The notes under the pieces: model-generated
Told to the model about the DNA's origin: nothing
Seen by the model: the letters and a program-made list of their open reading frames with translations, nothing else
Database searches by the model: none
Shown here: in pieces, positions 25,582 to 33,119 of the stretch
How the letters are laid out: every line of letters begins with the position of its first letter
Position numbering within the stretch: the first letter of the stretch is position 1
Assembly: GCA_964487605.1 (NCBI GenBank)
Contig: CAZARU010000008.1
Location: forward strand, 1-64,000
Source of the DNA: JAJDAH01 sp964487605
GTDB taxonomy: Bacteria; Myxococcota_A; Polyangia; Polyangiales; Polyangiaceae
Length of the DNA stretch: 64,000 bases
Direction: 5' to 3'
Translations under genes and position numbers: made by a program

Positions 25582-26039
25582 GACGCCGCCTCGGAGGCTC
25601 GGCCGAGTGCTGCATCGAGGGCCGCGTCCTCCGCCTGGCTCAGGAAGCGGTCGAGATCCTCCAGCAGGACGAGGCCGCTCGGCAGCCGCAGGATCCCTGC
25701 AATGACCTCGTTTCCGAGCCGGACGGGCGCGGCGTCTCCGCCCTCCGGCGCGTCGAGCTCGACGAGATCGATGACGCGGTCGACGCGAAGCGCGACGTCG
25801 CGCCGTCCCGTGCGAGCGATGACCAAGTGGTCGTCGGGCAGCGCAAGCCGGTCCCGCAGACCCAACCGCACGCGGGGGTTCAGCACCGGAACCAGAGTTC
25901 CGCGGTAGTCGATCACCCCCTCGACGACGGCCGGACTGCCCGGCAGGAACGTCGGCAGGACGCAGCGGAAAAGCTCATGGACCGCTTCGGCCGCCAGCGC
26001 GTGGCGCTCTCCGTCCAGGGAGAAAACTAGGAAATTCAA
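25578..26039 (-). CDS. cheW: CheW coupling protein (first gene of the che operon)
   Basis: The 153-residue protein is a minimal CheW domain with LVFSLDGERHALAA at its start and GVIDYRGTLVPVLNPR in the middle. The frame is open for another 150 codons upstream, but that part has no CheW character and lies opposite the divergent regulator. The TTG at 26039 directly before the first beta strand was therefore chosen, with a weak GAAAGA ribosome site eight bases upstream. Its stop overlaps the cheR start by 4 bp. It is presumably the first gene transcribed. Confidence 0.85.
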   Translation of the reverse strand: MNFLVFSLDGERHALAAEAVHELFRCVLPTFLPGSPAVVEGVIDYRGTLVPVLNPRVRLGLRDRLALPDDHLVIARTGRRDVALRVDRVIDLVELDAPEGGDAAPVRLGNEVIAGILRLPSGLVLLEDLDRFLSQAEDAALDAALGRASEAAS

Positions 26040-26176
26040 CGATCTTTCACCCGATCCGCCACGCGTCGGGGACCTCCGGCGCGCTCGATAGATGAAACCC
26101 GAGGGTATCCGGGCCGGTAGAGGAGCGGAATGCGTAGAACTCCCCAGTGCCGAGGCACGTCGCAGTTCCCCACAAC

Positions 26177-27301
26177 ATGACGTCGCGTTACCTTCGGGCC
26201 TGCGCGGGAGAAGGCAGGTTGTTCGCGTCATCCCTGGGCATCGTTCGTGCCGAACTGTGGCAGGCGGTCGAGGCCGCCGGGTCCATGCGACTCGCTGCGA
26301 GCTGGTCGGCCGAACCAGACGCCGCATTCGAAGCGCTGAGCCGATGCGTCGCCTTCGGCCCCGGAGAGGGGCTCGTCGGATCGGTATGGTCGAACGGTCC
26401 TTCGGAGGTGTTCGTCGACCTCGAGGGTGAAGCTCGATTCGTGCGAGGTCGCGCCGGGGCGTTCGGTGGAGCCTTCGGGCTGCGAGTGGAGGGCGATCCG
26501 GACGCACCGAACGCTCGAGTCGTGCTGCTGTTCACGCGTTCGGGGGCGCAGGCGCTCCGCGCGGGCGCGCACGCTCGCAGCGCCGCCATCACACTCGGCG
26601 AGGGCCTCGGCCATCGGTCGGCAGCGGCGGCAGGCGGTGTGCCGTCCCCTGCGGTGCGAGACACCGTGGTCCGCGTCCTCCTCGTCGATGATCACCCGGC
26701 GCTACGGACGGGCCTGTCACGACTCTTGAGCCTGAGCGATTCGCTACTCGTGGTGGCGGAGGCGCACGACGGCGACTCCGCGATCCGCCTTGCCGTTCAG
26801 CACGAGCCGGACGTCGTCCTGATGGATCTCGTGATGCCTTCGATGACCGGAATCGAAGCGACGCGGGCGCTGAAGGCGGTCGTTCCGGAGGTCACGGTGA
26901 TTGGCTTCACCGGCTCGGCCACTCACGACATGAGGCGCGAGATGATCAGCGCCGGCGCGTGGGGAGTCCTCTCGAAAACCGCCCCGATGGGAGCGTTGCG
27001 CGCGGCGATCACGTGCGCGCTCGATGGCCAGCCGGTTCCCGCGCAGTGGGGGCCCTGGATCCTCGACCATTCCGAGGCCCCGACTCGTCCGGAGGCGGGT
27101 TCGCCCCTGACGGACCGCGAGCGTGAAGTCGTTCGGTGGGTGGCGCTCGGAAAGACCAGCCGAGAAGCCGCCACGCTTCTGGGAATCTCCGCGCGAACGG
27201 TGGAGAAACACCGGGACAATGCGATGCGCAAGCTCGGCGTCCACGGCGCCGTCGGACTCACGCACTGGGCGCTGAGGAGAGGCATCATGCCCATCGAGTG
27301 A
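26177..27301 (+). CDS. GAF-like/receiver/LuxR-type response regulator
   Basis: The 374-residue protein has an N-terminal GAF-like domain (about 1-135; GEGLVGSVWSNG is the typical loop). A receiver domain follows (about 160-280) with VLLVDDHP and the acceptor Asp in VVLMDLVMPSMTG. A NarL/FixJ-type helix-turn-helix ends it (about 305-370, LTDREREVVRWVALGKTSREA). It therefore binds DNA in response to phosphorylation and perhaps a small-molecule or redox cue. It is divergent from the che operon, and the 137-bp gap should hold both promoters. A GTG at 26147 is an alternative start. Confidence 0.88.
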   Translation: MTSRYLRACAGEGRLFASSLGIVRAELWQAVEAAGSMRLAASWSAEPDAAFEALSRCVAFGPGEGLVGSVWSNGPSEVFVDLEGEARFVRGRAGAFGGAFGLRVEGDPDAPNARVVLLFTRSGAQALRAGAHARSAAITLGEGLGHRSAAAAGGVPSPAVRDTVVRVLLVDDHPALRTGLSRLLSLSDSLLVVAEAHDGDSAIRLAVQHEPDVVLMDLVMPSMTGIEATRALKAVVPEVTVIGFTGSATHDMRREMISAGAWGVLSKTAPMGALRAAITCALDGQPVPAQWGPWILDHSEAPTRPEAGSPLTDREREVVRWVALGKTSREAATLLGISARTVEKHRDNAMRKLGVHGAVGLTHWALRRGIMPIE

Positions 27302-27310
27302 TCGAGAGGC

Positions 27311-27343
27311 CGGCGCCGCGAAAGAGTCACGCTCGCGGTGCCG
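27311..27343 (+). terminator. Possible stem-loop terminator after the LuxR-type regulator
   Basis: CGGCGCCGCG at 27311-27320 and CGCGGTGCCG at 27334-27343 can pair in nine of ten positions, plus one G-T pair, with a 13-base loop. There is no T tract, as is common in very GC-rich genomes. It begins nine bases after the stop codon. Confidence 0.35.
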
Positions 27344-27402
27344 AGAGAGCGCTGCGCGCCAGTCGCCGATGTCGGCAACCGGGCCGCGAACCGGCAGCGT
27401 GG

Positions 27403-27408
27403 TAGGCT
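27403..27408 (+). promoter_or_regulatory. Putative -10 element TAGGCT
   Basis: TAGGCT ends nine bases before the ATG at 27418. A GGAGG follows it but sits almost on the start codon, too close for a normal ribosome site. Confidence 0.35.
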
Positions 27409-27417
27409 TCCGGAGGA

Positions 27418-27999
27418 ATGGCGGACCCAGCGCGGCGACGAGCGACGTACGAGGACGTCCTCGCGGCGCCGCCCCACGTCGTGGCGGAGATCATCGACGG
27501 GGAGCTGAGCCTGCAGCCCCGCCCGGCAAAGCCCCATGCCGTCGCGGCGACAGCGTTGAGCGAGGAGCTCGGCCCGCCGTTCAAGCGTGGCCGCGGCGGT
27601 CCGGGAGGGTGGATCCTGCTGTTCGAGCCCGAGGTGCACCTCGGCGCGGACGTCGTCGTGCCGGACCTGGCCGGGTGGCGACGGGCGCGGATGCCGGAGA
27701 TCACGGTCGAGGAGTCGTTCTTCACGCTCGCTCCGGACTGGGCCTGCGAGGTGATGTCACCGGGCACCGAGGCGATGGACCGAGCGCGCAAGCTTCCGCT
27801 TTACGCTCGCGAGTCCGTGCACCACGTCTGGCTCGTCGACCCGCTACAACGCACCCTCGAGGTCCTCCGCCGCGATGGCCCCGCGTGGCTGATCGTGGCG
27901 GTCCACGAGGGCAACGTGAAGGTGCGCGCCGAGCCCTTCGACGCCATCGAGCTGGATCTCTCGATCCTCTGGGCGGACGTGGTGTTGCCGCCTCGCTGA
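27418..27999 (+). CDS. Uma2 family (DUF820) endonuclease-like protein
   Basis: The 193-residue protein has the Uma2 fold, a PD-(D/E)xK restriction-like core: YEDVLAAPPHVVAEIIDGEL at the start, VVPDLAGW (Asp of the core) and EVMSPGTEAMDR...K...YA...VHHVWLVDP at the end. The family is abundant in cyanobacteria and myxobacteria, often in tandem families, and its true role is unclear. A second, diverged copy follows 147 bp downstream on the same strand. Confidence 0.85.
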   Translation: MADPARRRATYEDVLAAPPHVVAEIIDGELSLQPRPAKPHAVAATALSEELGPPFKRGRGGPGGWILLFEPEVHLGADVVVPDLAGWRRARMPEITVEESFFTLAPDWACEVMSPGTEAMDRARKLPLYARESVHHVWLVDPLQRTLEVLRRDGPAWLIVAVHEGNVKVRAEPFDAIELDLSILWADVVLPPR

Positions 28000-28127
28000 G
28001 GGCGCTGGCCCGACACCCAGCTACGCCGGCGCGCTTCGGCGCGCTCTTCGCGATCGACCACGTCCGAAAGCGGAACACGAATCCGCCCGACGCCTTCGGC
28101 GATGCGTCCCGCATGCACCGCCCGTGC

Positions 28128-28133
28128 TACGCT
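28128..28133 (+). promoter_or_regulatory. Putative -10 element TACGCT
   Basis: TACGCT ends 13 bases before the ATG at 28147. It is another copy of the TANNCT motif. Confidence 0.35.
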
Positions 28134-28146
28134 GAGGGCGATCGGC

Positions 28147-28737
28147 ATGACCTCCACGGCATCACGGCGTCGCTACTCGCTGCGAGACTATCTGGACGTC
28201 GAAGAGCTGAGCGTCGTGCGCCACGAGTTCATCGACGGTGAGATCGTGGCGATGGCGGGGGGTACACCGGAGCACGCGGCGCTCTCCGGCACGGTCAGCG
28301 CCCTGCTGGGCGCGGCGATCCGAGGACGCCCGTGTCGAGTCTACTCCGCGGACCTTCGCATCCGCGTCCTGGCCACCGGGCTGGCAACGTACGCCGACGC
28401 GGTGGTGATCTGCGGCCCGGAGGAGCGAGATCCCGATTCCCCCACGCACGTCACGAACCCGACGTTGATCGTGGAGGTGCTGAGTCCGAGCACCGAGGAC
28501 TACGATCGCACGGAAAAGCGCGCGCACTACCAGCGCATCCCCGCGCTCCGCGAGTACGTCCTGGTCGCCCAGGATCGCGCGCAGATCGATCGATGGCGCC
28601 GGGAGCCCTCCGGGGAGTGGATCGTCGCGGTCTTCGGCGCGGGAAGCCACGTGGAGCTGACTTCCATCGGAGCCACGCTGGACGTGGACGAGCTGTACGC
28701 CACGGCTGGCGCCGGCGCGGTGGGCGGGACGGGCTGA
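28147..28737 (+). CDS. Uma2 family (DUF820) endonuclease-like protein, second copy
   Basis: The 196-residue protein has the typical Uma2 features: YLDVEELSVVRHEFIDGEIVAM, a CRVYSADLRIRV strand, YADAVVICG (core Asp), and EVLSPSTEDYDRTEKRAHYQRIPALREYVLV, which contains the D/ExK-type residues. It is more canonical than the copy at 27418 and clearly not a recent duplicate of it. The ATG at 28147 was preferred over an upstream GTG because TACGCT lies between them. Confidence 0.88.
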   Translation: MTSTASRRRYSLRDYLDVEELSVVRHEFIDGEIVAMAGGTPEHAALSGTVSALLGAAIRGRPCRVYSADLRIRVLATGLATYADAVVICGPEERDPDSPTHVTNPTLIVEVLSPSTEDYDRTEKRAHYQRIPALREYVLVAQDRAQIDRWRREPSGEWIVAVFGAGSHVELTSIGATLDVDELYATAGAGAVGGTG

Positions 28738-28771
28738 CCCGAGCAAGCCGGCGGCTCGCCACCGCGAGGAC

Positions 28772-28909
28772 CTAGGCGAAGAGTTCGTCCACGCTCACGA
28801 CGACGTCGACGAAGGCGAGGGCGAGGGCGAGGGCGACGAAGCGAGACGTCCCATGGACGCCTTCGCGGCAGCCCACGACGTAGCACAGGCTCCGGGTCTT
28901 GGCGGCCAT
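28772..28909 (-). CDS. Possible 45-residue small protein
   Basis: An ATG-started frame of 45 residues runs through an otherwise empty gap. It has a polar N-terminus with two cysteines (SLCYVVGCREGVHG), a hydrophobic stretch made partly of Leu-Ala pairs (FVALALALAFVDVVVS), and ends in VDELFA. The Leu-Ala pairs are encoded by an imperfect GGCGAG hexamer repeat. The ending resembles the C-terminus of Uma2 proteins such as the neighbour on the other strand, so it could be a remnant. It has no strong ribosome site. It is equally likely to be non-coding. Confidence 0.25.
   Translation of the reverse strand: MAAKTRSLCYVVGCREGVHGTSRFVALALALAFVDVVVSVDELFA
28814..28836. repeat. Short tandem repeat of GGCGAG
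   Basis: Almost four copies of the hexamer GGCGAG lie in tandem between the second Uma2 gene and the Gly-rich lipoprotein. It underlies the Leu-Ala run of the possible small protein. Confidence 0.6.
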
Positions 28910-28928
28910 CTTGCTCAATCGCGATCGG

Positions 28929-29834
28929 TCAGGGGCCAGGTTCCACGGGCGCAGTCACTCGGAAGATGTAGCTCTGTGAGTCACTACCAATGCCGCTACA
29001 GATGTCGCAGTCGAATCGATAGTATCCTGGACTCAGTGAAGCCGAGTTGTAGTTCCAGAAAGCCTGCCAATTCGCGGCACGATCGATATCCTGGACCGAC
29101 TGATACGTGTTGATCGTCGTACCCGTCAGATGATCCGAAATTCGAAGAGTAATCGTGGCAATTCCTCCAGGAATCGACGACCGGTAGTCGCAGATCATCT
29201 GGAAGTACTCTCCCTGAAAAACGATGCGGGGCTCCACCGTCTGCAGCCAGATCGAGAGGCACCCGCCATCGCAGAGTGCAGCGTCGGTGCACCCCGAATC
29301 CGCTGGCTGGGCGTCGACGGACGCCTCCGCATTCGCGTCACTGGCATCGACGGGCCCCGCGTCGGACACGCTCGTGCCCCCCGTCCCGCTCGCCCCCACG
29401 CCGGCCGCGCCGCCGGTCGACTGGCCCGCGGAGCCGCCTGCTGCCGCGCCCGCGAAGCCGCCGGTGCTCGTGCCCGAGACACCTCCCGCGCCCGGCGCTC
29501 CCGCCGCACCGCCACCGCCAGCGCCCGCGCGCGCGGCCGCGCCGCCGGCACCGCTCGTCCCTGCAACGCCGCTCTCACCGCCGATCCCCGCCGTCGCGCC
29601 GGATCCTCCGACACCGCCGGCGTTGCCTCCTGCGGCTCCAGCGCCCTGAGTGCCGCCGGTCCCACCCCCAGTCCCCCCGGTCGAGCCTCCGCCCGCGCCC
29701 CCGCGGCCCGCGGTGGTCGATCCACCGTCTTCGCCGTTCGAACCACCCGAACTCGAGCCGCAGGCGAGCGCCAGTGCTCCCACCGCCACACACCATCGAA
29801 CGCCACCTACGCCGGCACGACCTGAAGCGTTCAT
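28929..29834 (-). CDS. Lipoprotein with long Gly/Ala-rich linker and AT-richer C-terminal domain
   Basis: The 301-residue product has a lipobox at Cys25 (LALACGS) and a linker of about 130 residues made almost only of Gly, Ala, Ser and Thr. The C-terminal domain (about 190-301) has four cysteines, and its beta-rich sequence (IVFQGEYFQMICDYRSS, SYIFRVTAP) looks like a small Ig-like or carbohydrate-binding module. The DNA for that domain is clearly AT-richer (about half GC) than everything around it, which points to acquisition by transfer. The ATG at 29834 has a good ribosome site (AGAAGGAGAG). Function unknown. Confidence 0.65.
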   Translation of the reverse strand: MNASGRAGVGGVRWCVAVGALALACGSSSGGSNGEDGGSTTAGRGGAGGGSTGGTGGGTGGTQGAGAAGGNAGGVGGSGATAGIGGESGVAGTSGAGGAAARAGAGGGGAAGAPGAGGVSGTSTGGFAGAAAGGSAGQSTGGAAGVGASGTGGTSVSDAGPVDASDANAEASVDAQPADSGCTDAALCDGGCLSIWLQTVEPRIVFQGEYFQMICDYRSSIPGGIATITLRISDHLTGTTINTYQSVQDIDRAANWQAFWNYNSASLSPGYYRFDCDICSGIGSDSQSYIFRVTAPVEPGP

Positions 29835-30126
29835 CGCTCGCTCTCCTTCTGCACCTCGCCCGGGCCGCGAGGAGGTGCTTCGAGGGACGACCGCCGTCAT
29901 TGACGGTGCCGGAGAGAACGGTACCGGAATCTGCGAGGTCGTACAACGAACGGATGGCTGCGCTCGCGATCCTCACCGCTCGCCCCGGCCCACTCGCATC
30001 CGGTCACGATGATTCCGCCGGCGGCGTGCACGCCTTGGCGGCGGCCCACGAGGCAGCGTTCGGTCTCGGTCGTTCGCCTTGCGGAGCACACTTTGCGCCG
30101 CTTCGCAGCGCTGGCGGCCATGCAGC

Positions 30127-31515
30127 TCACCATGCGACGTCCACGGCGGTCCCGGCCGAGTCCACGCGGTGCGAGGTGCACGCGACCGCCGCGGCCACTA
30201 GCCCCAGCGCTTCCGCGGCCGGGAGCACCACGCCGGCGAGCACCCCGCGCGCCACGGCGCGGCGCTCGTCTGGCGGCAGCCAGCCGCGTGACCGCAACAC
30301 AGTCTCGTCGCCGCCAGCGCCGTCGGGGACCGGACCGATGCCCACGTGACGGTGGGCCTGCGCGAGCATGCGCCGAGCGGCGGCCTTGGCAGGCTCGCCG
30401 CCGACGGAGATCAGCCAGGCGAGCTGGCGCCATGCGAGCACGGCGTGCGCGGCCTCGTCGCGGGCGACGACCTCGAGCGCTGCACGGACGGCCGGATCGC
30501 GGGCGGCGTCGCGGGCCGCCGCCACGATGCCGGCGGACACGGTCTCTGCGACGCAGCCTTCGCCGGTGAGGCGCTCGGTGATCCCCACGAGGGAGAGATC
30601 TGCGAGCGCGCCCTCGGTAGCGAGTTCACCGGGTCCGACGGGCCGCCCTCCGTACGCGCTGGCGAGGCCGAACGCGATCCTTGCGTGCTCGCACTCGTCC
30701 AGCGCTGCCTCGCACGCAAGGCGGATCAGCTCCGCCGGTGCACCGAGCGCGAGGAGCTCGAGCGCGGCACGCGCGAACGACGCCATCGAAGCGTGCTCCG
30801 CCAGTCCTTCTCGCGTCCACAGGTCCGCGAGCGTTCGTCGTGAACTCGCGTCCAGCCCATCCACGGCGGGCGACAGCTCGGCCGACCAGTGGCTGCGCGA
30901 GGCCGCCGGCGCCACGCGCGCAGTTCCGTCGATCGTGAGCGGACGGCCTATCGCGCACTCTCCCGTGACCTCGTAGCAGCACGCACCCGAGACGTCGCGA
31001 AACGGACCGCACGCGACGTCGTCGCCGCGCTGGGTCAGGCCACAAGAGTAGGCGTTCAGGATGCAGCCCACACCGATCGCACCGCAACCTTCGGGCCCCG
31101 AGGGCACTTCGAAGCAGACCTGCGTGACGCCGAGGTACCTGTCAGCATCGCGGTCCGTGCATACCGGCACGGGGCGGTGGTCCCGACCGAGGAGCGTGAA
31201 CGGACACCGAGCACCGCCGTCGTACACCGGAAGTTCATCGCCTGCCTCGAACGGCTTCGGAGCGCCCGAATCGACCGGTCGCTGGCCGGCCGCGTCGGAG
31301 GTGGTGTGGGAGCCCGCGTCGGAGCTGGCGTCGTCCGTGCCGCCACCGCTCCCTCCCATGGTCGATCCGCCGCAGCTCGCAGCGACCGCCACCGGTCCCA
31401 GCGCAGCGAGGATGGCGGACAGTAGACCAGGAGGTTCCGCGGGGTCCGGGAGACGAGGGCCGCGCGGCGGTCGGGACACGCGGGCGATGGTACGCGCGGA
31501 GGGAGTCGATGGCAC
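30127..31515 (-). CDS. Lipoprotein with C-terminal ferritin-like domain (paralogue of 3126-4544)
   Basis: The 462-residue product has an apparent lipobox at Cys48 (VAVAASCGG), preceded by a long Pro/Arg-rich leader. A Ser/Asp-rich linker and a Cys-containing region follow (about 100-190). The ferritin-like helical bundle (about 225-455) keeps the di-iron ligand pattern: Glu in LAEHASMASF, ExxH in DECEHAR, Glu in CVAETVSA and ExxH in RDEAAHAV. Residues around the ligands are the same as in the paralogue at 3126, including ECAIGRPLTIDG versus GCAIGRPFLVHG. GTG at 31515 or at 31479 could be the start. Confidence 0.72.
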   Translation of the reverse strand: MPSTPSARTIARVSRPPRGPRLPDPAEPPGLLSAILAALGPVAVAASCGGSTMGGSGGGTDDASSDAGSHTTSDAAGQRPVDSGAPKPFEAGDELPVYDGGARCPFTLLGRDHRPVPVCTDRDADRYLGVTQVCFEVPSGPEGCGAIGVGCILNAYSCGLTQRGDDVACGPFRDVSGACCYEVTGECAIGRPLTIDGTARVAPAASRSHWSAELSPAVDGLDASSRRTLADLWTREGLAEHASMASFARAALELLALGAPAELIRLACEAALDECEHARIAFGLASAYGGRPVGPGELATEGALADLSLVGITERLTGEGCVAETVSAGIVAAARDAARDPAVRAALEVVARDEAAHAVLAWRQLAWLISVGGEPAKAAARRMLAQAHRHVGIGPVPDGAGGDETVLRSRGWLPPDERRAVARGVLAGVVLPAAEALGLVAAAVACTSHRVDSAGTAVDVAW

Positions 31516-31530
31516 GGCCGGCAGACGCCC

Positions 31531-32889
31531 TCATGGATCTCGGGCGCAGCGCAGGCCCACCGCCGCGACGCCGAGCATCTGCGCCGGTCCCTGGTTGCGG
31601 GACGCCGCACGGAGTTCGCTCGGCGCCATCGCGTGATCGCCACCCCGGATGACGCGTTGCCCACTCGATCGGGTGTCGAGCACGTCGGACCCCGTGGCGG
31701 CCGGGTTCTGGTACCAGGCGGCGTCGTACCCGTCGAACACCCACTCCGACACGTTGCCGGCAAGGTCGAGGTGTCCGCCGACGCGCGCCGCACCGGCCGC
31801 GAACTCGCCGACGTCAGCGACCTCGTTCCTGCACGGAGCTCGGTTCGCGAGGAGGCAGTCTGGAAGCTCGCCTCCCCAGGGATACAGGAGGTTGTTCGTG
31901 CCCCCGGCGGCGACGTACTCCCATTCCGCCTCCGTCGGCAGTCGCCCGCCGTCCCAAATGCAGAACGCCTGCGCCTCGTACCAAGAGACACAGTCGATCG
32001 CCTTTCGCTCGTTCGCCGCCGGCTCCTCGGTCCAGGTGAGCTTCACGTAGCAGTAGCGGTTCAGGCGCAGCGCGGCTTCATCCGCGGGGAGCGAAGCGCT
32101 CCACTCGGCCTGCCAACCCGTTCCTCCGATCCGCGGATGCGCTCCGGCGCCGACGACCGGCTTGCTGCCCGGGTACGCCTCGACGAACTTTCGGAACCGG
32201 CCCACGGTGACCTCGTACTTGTCGAGCGAGAACGCGCCGACCTGGACCGCGTGCTCCGGCACCTCGTCGGCTCCGCAGGGAAAGCCGTTCGGGCAACCCG
32301 CGGTGCAGCCCAGGGTCGTCTGCGTGCAGTCCTCCGTGCCACGTCCCATGAGAACGGTTCCGGGTGAAGCCGCGACCGTCGCGCAACAGTCGTCGTCGCC
32401 GGCGGCACCGCAGTCGCGCGCAAGGCCAAAGCAGCTCGGGCCCGACGAGACACCCCCTTCCGTGCCGCCGCCACCCGATCCACTCGACCCGGCGCTGCCG
32501 GCCGCGCCTCCGCTGGCCTGCGTGCCACCGGTGCTCCCGCCGGATCCTGCGACCCCCGCGCCGCCCGCGTGCGCGTCCGAGCCTGCCGTTCCGCCATCGC
32601 CCGCCACGCCTCCCGACGCGTCCGTGGGCCCGGAACCCGACGCGCCCCCGCTGGAGGCACCGCCATGACCGCCGACGCCGGAGTCGTTGGCGGCCCCGTC
32701 GACCGACGCGTCGACGGACCCCGCGTCCGGTTCGAGGTCGAATACGATGCCGTCGAGCCCGAGCAGACTGGAACACCCGGCAACTATCCCGGCGACCGGC
32801 ATCAGCGCCGCTCCCCGACGTCCACCCCGCGCTGACCCGCCGCGGCGCGCAGGACTCGATTCGATGAACGGAGTGGGTGTCCGAGACAT
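31531..32889 (-). CDS. SUMF1/FGE-fold lipoprotein, probably non-catalytic
   Basis: The 452-residue product has a lipobox at Cys39 (IVAGCSS), a Gly/Ala/Ser-rich linker (about 60-150) and a formylglycine-generating-enzyme-sulfatase fold (about 175-450). The family signatures are FSLDKYEVTVGRFRKFV, CVSWYEAQAFC, GGRLPTEAEWEY and LAGNVSEWV. The paired active-site cysteines that true FGEs carry near the C-terminus are absent (RVIRGGDHAMAPSELRAASR instead), so formylglycine formation is unlikely. A ligand-binding surface role is inferred. A perfect inverted repeat lies just ahead of the start. Confidence 0.8.
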   Translation of the reverse strand: MSRTPTPFIESSPARRGGSARGGRRGAALMPVAGIVAGCSSLLGLDGIVFDLEPDAGSVDASVDGAANDSGVGGHGGASSGGASGSGPTDASGGVAGDGGTAGSDAHAGGAGVAGSGGSTGGTQASGGAAGSAGSSGSGGGGTEGGVSSGPSCFGLARDCGAAGDDDCCATVAASPGTVLMGRGTEDCTQTTLGCTAGCPNGFPCGADEVPEHAVQVGAFSLDKYEVTVGRFRKFVEAYPGSKPVVGAGAHPRIGGTGWQAEWSASLPADEAALRLNRYCYVKLTWTEEPAANERKAIDCVSWYEAQAFCIWDGGRLPTEAEWEYVAAGGTNNLLYPWGGELPDCLLANRAPCRNEVADVGEFAAGAARVGGHLDLAGNVSEWVFDGYDAAWYQNPAATGSDVLDTRSSGQRVIRGGDHAMAPSELRAASRNQGPAQMLGVAAVGLRCARDP

Positions 32890-32902
32890 GGCTCAGCGAC
32901 GA

Positions 32903-32917
32903 GGCACGGCGCGTGCC
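32903..32917. repeat. Inverted repeat GGCACG-GCG-CGTGCC
   Basis: Six-base perfect arms with a three-base loop start 13 bases ahead of the SUMF1-like gene's ATG. It could form a hairpin in that gene's leader or be an operator. Confidence 0.4.
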
Positions 32918-33119
32918 ATCCGAGATTCGTGAGTATGTCTCAGGATCCGCTCGCTCGGTTTGACCGCTCCCGGGTCGCCCGTTCCGCTCGGAATTCGCAT
33001 TGAACGACGGTCCGGCCAGACCGTGGTTGACCGGTAGGGCCGTCCGCGTCGGCGGCCAGCCGTGCACGATGGCTCCGCGCGCCCCGTTCCCACACCCATC
33101 TGCAACGGCACGGGATCCG

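Noticed and set aside
15785..26039. Flagellar or twitching motility role for the che operon
   Set aside because: No cheY, cheD, motor, flagellin or pilus gene is present, and gene content fits alternative-function systems better.
28814..28836. GGCGAG tandem repeat as a CRISPR-like or regulatory array
   Set aside because: Fewer than four units of six bases without spacers; simple slippage is enough to explain it.
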